7,714 nucleotides of DNA from Oscillospiraceae bacterium (GTDB lineage: Bacteria; Bacillota; Clostridia; Oscillospirales; UBA929). Below the pieces are notes generated by a model. That model was given only the letters and a program-made list of their open reading frames with translations, ran no database searches and was not told the DNA's origin. The translations under genes and the position numbers were made by a program. Every line of letters begins with the position of its first letter. Position 1 is the first letter of the stretch. Below are positions 1 through 5,137 of the stretch, one piece after another. The stretch lies in the NCBI GenBank assembly GCA_031271325.1, contig JAISVY010000036.1, positions 1 to 7,714 of the forward strand. Reading direction: 5' to 3'.

Positions 1-191
1 TAGATTTTTAGAGCAAGTTTTTTCGTCTCTTCAGGGTATTCCCGCTTCTTCGGGCTAAGTGTATATACAACCCCGCACTCCTTACACATGCAGCGTTGCG
101 TGCCCGACGGATTGAACCCTTTTTTGATTTGATTTTCCGCCTTGCCGCACTGCGGGCATCGGCGGTTTTCATCTATCGTTACTTTTCTCAT
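1..191 (-). CDS. IS1-family transposase, N-terminal zinc-finger part (InsA-like), cut by the window edge
   Basis: Reading leftward from ATG at 191-189 gives 63 codons and two bases before the window ends. The peptide starts MRKVTIDENRRCPQCG and continues with a second pair of cysteines in RCMCKECG, then VVYTLSPKKREYPEETKKLALKI. Two CxxC pairs followed by a basic helix are the zinc-binding N-terminus of IS1-type InsA proteins, which bind the element's terminal repeats. No catalytic residues lie in this part; they would be further left, outside the window. The ATG is preceded by AAGGGC, at best a weak ribosome binding site, and by a strong promoter very close by. The element's outer end cannot be fixed because its other end is not visible. 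Family call is confident; whether the copy is intact is unknown. Confidence 0.82.
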   Translation of the reverse strand, partial: MRKVTIDENRRCPQCGKAENQIKKGFNPSGTQRCMCKECGVVYTLSPKKREYPEETKKLALKI

Positions 192-197
192 GCCCTT

Positions 198-226
198 ATT
201 ATATCATAAAGCGTCACGTTTGTCCA
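198..226 (-). promoter_or_regulatory. Sigma-70/SigA-type promoter of the left transposase gene
   Basis: On the minus strand TGGACA (226-221) is followed after exactly 17 bases by a perfect TATAAT (203-198). The expected start of transcription, about 7 bases past the -10, falls at about 191, the first base of the ATG. The transcript would therefore be leaderless or nearly so. Confidence 0.7.
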
Positions 227-268
227 CTCCCTATTCTTGCGAAGTTTTAGCGTGGCGGGGTCATCCTG

Positions 269-326
269 TGTAGGGGAGGCGTTTTGCCTCCCGCGATACC
301 TGCGGGCGGGATAACCCCGCCCTGCA
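269..326. repeat. Short palindromic element with TGYAGGG ends, 58 bp
   Basis: The element starts TGTAGGGG (269-276) and ends CCCTGCA (320-326), so its ends are inverted copies of TGYAGGG. Inside are two perfect 7-bp hairpins: GGGAGGC/GCCTCCC with loop GTTTT (274-292) and GGGCGGG/CCCGCCC with loop ATAAC (304-322). It has the same plan as the elements at 362-494 and 7264-7342. It looks like a dispersed intergenic palindromic repeat, non-coding. Neither hairpin is followed by a T tract, so it is not an obvious terminator. Confidence 0.6.
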
Positions 327-361
327 CGGTGGCAATTGTCACATTCCCCCCGCCTCGCGGG

Positions 362-494
362 CAATTAAGACGTGTAGGGCGCGGCATCCTTGACGCGCCG
401 TGAACATCCCCCTGTTGCCCCCCTTCGAATCGAAGAGGGCTGCGTGGGGTTACGGCGGCGTGCCGGGGTCGTCACGCCCTACACGTCTTAATTG
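362..494. repeat. 133-bp palindromic (MITE-like) element with 20-bp perfect inverted ends
   Basis: CAATTAAGACGTGTAGGGCG at 362-381 is the exact reverse complement of 475-494. The arms stay related further in (CGCGGCATCC...CGCCGTGAACATCCCC against TGACGACCCC...CGCCGCCGTAACCCC), and the centre has its own stem, CTTCGA/TCGAAG around 423-435. The whole unit could fold into one long hairpin. It carries no open reading frame of note. The perfect ends suggest a non-autonomous mobile or palindromic repeat; no target-site duplication is evident. Confidence 0.7.
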
Positions 495-527
495 TCCATT
501 GTTAACTGTCAATTGTCCATTGTCAAC
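490..527. repeat. Direct repeat AATTGTCCATTGTYAAC, two copies
   Basis: 490-506 and 511-527 are 17-bp copies differing at one base, with a 21-bp period, and the first overlaps the right end of the 133-bp element. Strings like this are common low-complexity intergenic sequence in Clostridia; no function is assigned. Confidence 0.6.
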
Positions 528-669
528 ATGCCCAAATAATGAGTTAACTCGATGAACATACCGCTTGTACAACCGGATGATCACACCGCTATCAATATTC
601 CTTGATTTCCGTTTAACAGTGTGGTAAGATAAAGCAGTGCCGGTTGCGGGACGAAGCGGGAATTTAGGG

Positions 670-734
670 TTGACATCTTTTTTTACAAAGTCCGCATATT
701 TGCTGACCATTTCGTGCCCGACCTGTGATATGCT
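670..734 (+). promoter_or_regulatory. Candidate promoters for the kinase operon
   Basis: Two candidates are visible. A perfect -35, TTGACA at 670-675, has only a weak -10 (CATATT, 695-700) at a long 19-bp spacing. An extended -10, TGATATGCT at 726-734 (TG, one base, then TATGCT), has no good -35 at the right distance. The second would give a leader of about 100 bases before the ATG at 846. Either or both may act. Confidence 0.4.
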
Positions 735-765
735 GTGAACAAAGGATAGACAAACGAGACGCTCT

Positions 766-807
766 AAACCCGGATTCGCGAGAAGATGAACAAGCGGAGG
801 GTTTTTT
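766..807 (+). promoter_or_regulatory. Possible leader hairpin followed by T6
   Basis: AAACCC (766-771) pairs with GGGTTT (799-804) across a large loop, and the right arm runs into TTTTTT (802-807). It resembles a weak intrinsic terminator or attenuator between the promoter and the kinase start. The stem is short and shares bases with the T tract, so the call is tentative. Confidence 0.2.
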
Positions 808-845
808 CGAGACCTATATGAACGCTCAGCCGGGGGGGACGGTTT

Positions 846-3062
846 ATGCCAAAGGTTCTGTGCCTGTCTTGCATGACAAACAATCTGCATAACGGAAGAT
901 GTTCCGCCTGCGGAACGGTTGAGGCGGAACTGTGGGGTGCGCCGCATCACTTGAAGCCCCGCACCGTTCTCGCGAGGAAGTATCTCGTGGGCAGGGTGCT
1001 CGGCGAAGGCGGTTTCGGGATTACATACATCGGCTGGGACATCACGCTGTCGATGAAGGTCGCGATCAAAGAGTATTATCCCAACGGGTTCGTCGTATCC
1101 CGCGACGCCGCGCAAAGCTCCGCTGTGCGCGCGTTTACCGGGCAGAAGGCGGTGTTTTACGAAAAAGGGCGCGGGCAATTTATGGAGGAGGCACAGCGCC
1201 TCGCCCGTTTTTTCGGGCTGCCCGGCATTGTCAACGTCAAAGACTTCTTCACCGAAAACGGCACCGCCTACATTGTCATGGAGTTTGTGGAAGGCGCGAC
1301 GCTGCGGAAAGTGCTGGAAAACATGAACGGCACGATGCCCGAAGAGTATGTGCTCGAAATCATGAAGCCGCTGGTCAAATCGCTTGCGTACATACATAAG
1401 TCCGGCATCATCCACCGCGACATCGCGCCGGACAACATTATGATTCAGCCGGACGGCAGCGTCAAACTGCTGGACTTCGGCGCGGCGCGCGAAGCGTCTC
1501 ACGACGGCAAGAGCACCGCCGCGATTGTCAAGCACGGATACGCTCCCGAGGAACAGTCCGACCCAAACCGCAGCCGTCAGGGTCCGTGGACAGACGTTTA
1601 CGCCCTATGCGCCACCATCTTCCGCGCCATCGAAGGTCATACGCCGCCGGACTCGATGTCGCGCCTCCGTAACGACGATTTTACCGGGTTTACCGTGCCG
1701 GTCAGCGAAAATACCCGCCGCGTCGTCATGAAAGGGCTGGCGCTTGCGCCGGAAAACCGCTGGCCAAACTTTGACGCAGTGGCCGCCGAGCTGTACCCGA
1801 AGTCTAAGGTCAGTTTTGTCCCCGCGCCGGGCGTTGCACAGCCCGCCGCTCCCCATGCGGAGGGCGATGCCCCCATCATCCCGCCCCCCGTTTTCACGCC
1901 GCCCAAGCCGGAAGCGCAGCAACCCGCGCCCGCGCCGGAGGTGCTCCAACCCGTAATGCCCGCACCGAAACCGGACGAACCGCGCATCGAACCGCCCGTC
2001 TACATTGCCCCGTTCGTTCCCGAAGCGGCAGCTCCCGGTTCCGGCGAGCCTGCCACACCGAAAAAGCCGAATAAACTCATCGCGCTGCTCGCCGCCGCCG
2101 GTTTCCTCGTGGTCGGGCTTGCGGTGACGCTGATTTTGGTGTTCGGCACAGACACGGCGGGTATAGAACCGGATAACAGAGAGGACGGCATCTCCGTGTT
2201 TGACCCCGACCCTTCGCCGAACCTTATCAGCCCGTCCGTAACCGCTCCGTCCGCGAAACCGTCATCGGAGGCATCCGGTGAGATTCCCCCGAACCCTTCC
2301 CCGCCGCCGGAACCGCCGCCGTCCGAGGAACCGTCACCGTCGCCCGAGGTGTCACCGACGCCGGAACCGTCCCCCGAGGTGTCGCCGTCGCCGGAACCGT
2401 CCCCCGAGGTGTCGCCGTCGCCGGAACCGTCTCCTTCCCCGCCCGCCCCGTCACCTGCCCCGTCGCCGACGCCGAGACCCTCTCCCACGCCGAGACCGTC
2501 ACCGACACCGAAGCCCTCACCCACGCCGGCGCCTCCCCCCTCCCCTGCCCCAACGCCGTCTCCCCAAAACACCGCCGAACGAATCGAATATACCAACGGG
2601 GATGTCTACGAGGGCGGCGTTAAAGACGGCGTACCGCACGGAACCGGCACATTCACGTGGGCGGACGGCACAGTCTATAAAGGCGGCTTTGTCAACGGCG
2701 CGAGAAGCGGCAGCGGCGTAGAAACCTATACCAACGGAGATGTGTATGACGGCGAGTGGAGCGCCGGCCGCAAGAACGGTCAGGGCACGTACAAATGGGC
2801 TAACGGAGCCAGCTATGCCGGCGGATGGAAAGACGGCGAATACGACGGATGGGGTAAGTATATATACTCAAGCGGCGCCGTCTATGAGGGCGAATGGAAA
2901 AACTCCAAGAAGCACGGGCAGGGAACCTACACGTGGGCGGACGGAGACAGGTATGTCGGAGACTTCCAGAACGATGTCAGGCACGGAGAGGGGACAATGA
3001 CCGACAAGGACGGCAACATCATCGCCTCCGGCACTTGGTCTGACGACGCGTTTGTGGGTTGA
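846..3062 (+). CDS. Transmembrane Ser/Thr protein kinase with C-terminal MORN repeats
   Basis: 738 residues. In order: a zinc knuckle (C6, C9, C19, C22); a Hanks-type kinase domain (about 45-312) with the glycine loop GEGGFG (53-58), VAIK lysine K75, HRDIAPDN (190-197, catalytic D192, N197), DFG (210-212) and APE (233-235); a proline-rich linker; a single membrane span (about 411-433); a Pro/Ser/Glu stalk (about 476-573); and six MORN repeats starting at Y588, Y611, Y634, Y657, Y680 and Y703, exactly 23 residues apart, plus a short final strand. Basic residues before the span (PKKPNK) fit a cytosolic kinase and an external MORN domain. The usual lysine of HRDxKPxN is alanine, which I recall as tolerated in related Clostridial kinases. 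The ATG follows a G7A tract (832-839) at 6 bases, a weak ribosome binding site. It is first in the cassette and likely phosphorylates its FHA neighbours. Confidence 0.9.
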   Translation: MPKVLCLSCMTNNLHNGRCSACGTVEAELWGAPHHLKPRTVLARKYLVGRVLGEGGFGITYIGWDITLSMKVAIKEYYPNGFVVSRDAAQSSAVRAFTGQKAVFYEKGRGQFMEEAQRLARFFGLPGIVNVKDFFTENGTAYIVMEFVEGATLRKVLENMNGTMPEEYVLEIMKPLVKSLAYIHKSGIIHRDIAPDNIMIQPDGSVKLLDFGAAREASHDGKSTAAIVKHGYAPEEQSDPNRSRQGPWTDVYALCATIFRAIEGHTPPDSMSRLRNDDFTGFTVPVSENTRRVVMKGLALAPENRWPNFDAVAAELYPKSKVSFVPAPGVAQPAAPHAEGDAPIIPPPVFTPPKPEAQQPAPAPEVLQPVMPAPKPDEPRIEPPVYIAPFVPEAAAPGSGEPATPKKPNKLIALLAAAGFLVVGLAVTLILVFGTDTAGIEPDNREDGISVFDPDPSPNLISPSVTAPSAKPSSEASGEIPPNPSPPPEPPPSEEPSPSPEVSPTPEPSPEVSPSPEPSPEVSPSPEPSPSPPAPSPAPSPTPRPSPTPRPSPTPKPSPTPAPPPSPAPTPSPQNTAERIEYTNGDVYEGGVKDGVPHGTGTFTWADGTVYKGGFVNGARSGSGVETYTNGDVYDGEWSAGRKNGQGTYKWANGASYAGGWKDGEYDGWGKYIYSSGAVYEGEWKNSKKHGQGTYTWADGDRYVGDFQNDVRHGEGTMTDKDGNIIASGTWSDDAFVG
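2341..2430 (+). repeat. 30-bp tandem repeat in the kinase stalk
   Basis: Two exact 30-bp units (2371-2400, 2401-2430) follow a first unit with a few changes (2341-2370). Each encodes a ten-residue Pro/Ser/Glu block of the type SPEVSPSPEP. The identity of the last two units at third codon positions points to recent duplication, so stalk length may vary between strains. Confidence 0.8.
2460..2531 (+). repeat. 18-bp degenerate tandem repeat in the kinase stalk (PSPTPx)
   Basis: Four 18-bp units at 2460, 2478, 2496 and 2514 encode PSPTPR, PSPTPR, PSPTPK and PSPTPA. Unlike the 30-bp repeat just upstream, the units differ at several third positions, so they are older. The basic residues contrast with the acidic PEPSPEV blocks before them. 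Confidence 0.7.
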
Positions 3063-3194
3063 GCGCCAATAGCGCTGCGCTCGTTCGTTTTACAGGCGAA
3101 CACGCAATTTTCAACACTTCGCTTGGAGGTACCAAGTCCGGGAAAACCTCAATTTTTCAAAAGACTGAATCAAAAACAAAAGGAGAAATGAATT
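3063..3194 (+). promoter_or_regulatory. Gap between kinase and FHA genes, with ribosome binding site
   Basis: AGGAG at 3181-3185 lies 9 bases before the ATG at 3195 and fixes that start; another ATG at 3188 is too close and out of frame. The rest of the gap holds small inverted repeats, for example CTTGG/CCAAG at 3122-3136, but no stem with a T tract that would clearly end transcription. An 11-base string, CTGCGCTCGTT (3075-3085), recurs at 5039-5049. Confidence 0.5.
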
Positions 3195-3812
3195 ATGGAA
3201 ATGCGTCTCTGCCCCAACAACCATTATTACGATCAGTCGGTACACGCGCAATGCCCCTATTGCAACGCGTCCGCCGCCGCCCCGTCGGCCGCCCCTTCGG
3301 ATGCGGGAAAGACAGCGCCGCTGTCGCCCGGGAGCGCGGACATCGGAAAGACCGTGCCGCTGATGCCGACCGAGTTTGCGGGCAAAACCGAAGCCGCGTG
3401 GGGAACGCCCCCTCCCGGCACCGCCGCGGACGATGACCGCACCCGCGCCATCATCCGTGAAGAGATCGGTCTTGACCCGGTCGTCGGCTGGCTGGTTTGT
3501 TCCGAAGGTCCCGAAAAGGGCAGGGATTACCGGATGCACGCCGACAACAATTTCATAGGACGCGCGGAAAACATGGACATCACCATCCGCAATGACGACA
3601 CCGTTTCCCGCGTCAACCACGCCGTGATCTCCTACGATGCCCGCGACAAGACCTATTTCTTCGCGCAAGGCAGCGGGCGCGGCATTGTGCGGGTAAACGG
3701 AAAAGCCGTGTTGTCCACCGTCGAGCTGAAAGCCTACGACAAAGTAGAAATCGGAAGCACCAAGTTTGTGTTTGTACCGCTGTGCGGGGAGGGGTTTGAT
3801 TGGGTGGTGTGA
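3195..3812 (+). CDS. Zinc-ribbon and FHA-domain protein, soluble
   Basis: 205 residues with no signal peptide or membrane span, so cytosolic. The N-terminus has C6, H10, C20 and C23, a small zinc-ribbon-like motif. A flexible linker (about 27-90) carries three spaced GKT motifs (T40, T53, T65) and DRTRAII (T83). The C-terminal FHA domain (about 96-197) shows GR (122-123), SR (138-139), H142 and NG (168-169), the residues that form a phospho-threonine pocket in this family; the spacing SRVNH is one residue wider than the usual SxxH. By family knowledge FHA domains bind phospho-threonine peptides. The linker threonines could be targets of the upstream kinase, in the manner of GarA/OdhI, but that is inference. 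The gene overlaps the next one by 13 bases, which argues for translational coupling with the phosphatase. Confidence 0.85.
   Translation: MEMRLCPNNHYYDQSVHAQCPYCNASAAAPSAAPSDAGKTAPLSPGSADIGKTVPLMPTEFAGKTEAAWGTPPPGTAADDDRTRAIIREEIGLDPVVGWLVCSEGPEKGRDYRMHADNNFIGRAENMDITIRNDDTVSRVNHAVISYDARDKTYFFAQGSGRGIVRVNGKAVLSTVELKAYDKVEIGSTKFVFVPLCGEGFDWVV
3788..3792 (+). promoter_or_regulatory. Ribosome binding site deciding a TTG start for the membrane phosphatase
   Basis: GGAGG, inside the end of the FHA gene, sits 7 bases before TTG at 3800. The alternative GTG at 3809 would be 16 bases away. There is no in-frame ATG nearby, so TTG is preferred on spacing. Confidence 0.5.
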
Positions 3813-4960
3813 AACGGTTCCTGACCGTTCTGCTGTCCCTGCTGCTGCTTACCGGCACGGCATCCGCCGTGACCCTTCCTCCCGCGAGCGACCCCCCGGC
3901 GGCGGCTTCCCCCGCCCCGGACGGTCAGGACGCAACCACGACGCCGGAAGAGCCTGTTTCTCCCGCAGAGGAAGAACCGTCCCCGGCTGAAGCGCCCGGA
4001 ACCGTGACCGCTTCCCCGGACGGCGCTCCTTCCCCGGAGACGACGCCTTCCACGGAGCTAACGCTTTCCCCGGAGCAGAAGTTCAAAACGCTGTTGATAT
4101 GGAGCGGCGCGGTGCTGCTGTTCCTGATTGCAGTGCTCACATTCATCGCGCTGCTGCGCAAACGCCGCAACAGACGCCGCAAGAACGGCACGATGAAGCT
4201 CCGTAACGCGGAGCCGGGCGGGATACGCGCCGTCAACCTCCAGGGACTGGGAGGCAGGGAGAACCAACAGGATTCGTTTGGCGTTACCGACGTGAAGGAT
4301 TCCCAGTACGGCGTCTTCGCCGTGGTCGCCGACGGTATGGGCGGCGGTGCGGACGGCGCGGAGGTCAGCGGTCTTGTCGTATCGCATATGCTGGAGGCGT
4401 TCCGTTCCGGCGCGGAGACGACCGAACCTCCCGCGCTGCTGCTGCGGATGGTTTCGGAAGCGCAGAGCAAAGCCCGCTCGTTTATATCGCAGCGCGGCGA
4501 CGCGGTCAGCGGCTCCACATTGGTCGCCGCCGTCGTAAAAAGCGGGGAACTGTACTTCGTGTCGGTGGGCGATTCCCGAATCTGCCTGCTGCGGGGAGGG
4601 GCGGCGGTTCAGCTGAACCGCGAGCATATCTTCGCTTCGGAACTGGACGAGAAAGCGGCGCGCGGGGTGATCACCCTCGAAGCCGCGCGGAACGATCCGC
4701 AGCGCGCCTCACTGACCAGTTTCATCGGCACGAGGGACCGTTTGCAGACAGACGGCAACGCGAACCCGATTCAACTGGTGCCCGGCGACCGCCTGCTGCT
4801 GATGACCGACGGCGTTTTCGGCACCGTGACCGAGCGGGAGCTGACCGAAGCGGCAACCCTGCCGAACGTATATGAAGCAGCCGCGGAGATCGAACGCGTC
4901 ATCATCGCCAAGCGCAAGCCAAACCAAGACAACTTTACGGCTGTTATTCTGGAAGTTTAA
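3800..4960 (+). CDS. Membrane-anchored PP2C-type Ser/Thr phosphatase
   Basis: 386 residues from a TTG start (GTG at 3809 would remove three residues). In order: a signal peptide (about 1-23, ending TASA); an external, disordered Pro/Ala/Ser/Glu/Thr segment (24-92); a membrane span (about 97-119) followed by the strongly basic RKRRNRRRK, which places the rest inside; and a PP2C domain (about 142-386). PP2C motifs are complete: RENQQDSF with D158, ADGMGG with D178, GST at 238-240, VGDSR with D258, TDG with D337 and QDNFT with D377. These acidic residues bind the paired metal ions that hydrolyse phospho-Ser/Thr. It most likely reverses the kinase at the membrane. The start lies within the FHA gene. 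The external part has no recognisable fold and so no evident sensor. The next gene begins 177 bases on. Confidence 0.9.
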   Translation: MGGVKRFLTVLLSLLLLTGTASAVTLPPASDPPAAASPAPDGQDATTTPEEPVSPAEEEPSPAEAPGTVTASPDGAPSPETTPSTELTLSPEQKFKTLLIWSGAVLLFLIAVLTFIALLRKRRNRRRKNGTMKLRNAEPGGIRAVNLQGLGGRENQQDSFGVTDVKDSQYGVFAVVADGMGGGADGAEVSGLVVSHMLEAFRSGAETTEPPALLLRMVSEAQSKARSFISQRGDAVSGSTLVAAVVKSGELYFVSVGDSRICLLRGGAAVQLNREHIFASELDEKAARGVITLEAARNDPQRASLTSFIGTRDRLQTDGNANPIQLVPGDRLLLMTDGVFGTVTERELTEAATLPNVYEAAAEIERVIIAKRKPNQDNFTAVILEV

Positions 4961-5137
4961 GAAACGGGAAGCTCTGTAAAATTCCCTGTTGGCCGCAGGC
5001 GAACAAGCGGCGCATCCATAGGCGCCTGTTCGCAAACCCTGCGCTCGTTTTCGCCCGGCTTCGCCGAAGGAAAACACGGGTTTTAGAGCGTCTCAATTGT
5101 TCAGCAGCCCCTAAATTATACTATGAGGTGGATAAAC
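4961..5137 (+). other. Gap between phosphatase and protease genes, with two hairpins
   Basis: Hairpin one: GCGAACA/TGTTCGC (4999-5033) with an inner GGCGC/GCGCC stem. Hairpin two: GTTTTC/GAAAAC (5047-5075) with inner CGGC/GCCG. Neither has a proper T tract, so they may be mRNA processing or stability structures rather than terminators. The stretch 5028-5094 is an inverted, diverged copy of 756-810. A possible -10, TATACT, lies at 5117-5122 but lacks a well-placed -35 and would start transcription within the ribosome binding site. Confidence 0.45.
5124..5130 (+). promoter_or_regulatory. Ribosome binding site deciding the protease start
   Basis: TGAGGTG lies 7 bases before ATG at 5138. An earlier in-frame ATG at 5123 overlaps this motif and has no ribosome binding site of its own, so 5138 is the start. 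Confidence 0.75.

Larger units (their letters stand above)
528..845 (+). other. Upstream and leader region of the kinase operon
   Basis: These 318 bases hold no convincing gene and are visibly less G+C-rich than the operon. The right half holds candidate promoters (670-734), a hairpin followed by six T (766-807), a copy of a repeat also found inverted at 5028-5094, and the ribosome binding site of the kinase gene. The left half (528-669) shows nothing recognisable. The minus strand stays open across the region, but this is read as chance. Confidence 0.5.

Noticed and set aside
450..1535. Long minus-strand open frame (361 codons) across the leader and the kinase domain
   Set aside because: Most of it is the complement of the clearly coding kinase, and its right end runs through repeats; the openness follows from high G+C. 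The 528-845 part has a protein-like composition but no recognised family.
2341..2531. Regular repeats that might suggest a CRISPR array
   Set aside because: The units are head to tail without spacers and encode an in-frame Pro-rich stalk; no cas gene is present.
2000..2596. Minus-strand Gly/Asp-rich frame (198 codons) opposite the kinase stalk
   Set aside because: It is the mirror of the Pro/Ser/Glu repeats; all composition is explained by the real gene.
2278..2721. Arg/Pro-rich plus-strand frame in the stalk region
   Set aside because: An out-of-frame reading of the same tandem repeats, with no ribosome binding site.
3111..3668. Minus-strand frame of 185 codons opposite the FHA gene
   Set aside because: Mirror of a gene with clear domain motifs; no family features or start signals.
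4999..5075. Intrinsic terminator after the membrane phosphatase
   Set aside because: Two hairpins exist but no T tract follows either, so termination is not supported.
5123..5137. Earlier ATG for the protease gene at 5123
   Set aside because: It overlaps the TGAGGTG ribosome binding site that serves ATG 5138 and has none of its own; the later start also gives a cleaner signal peptide.
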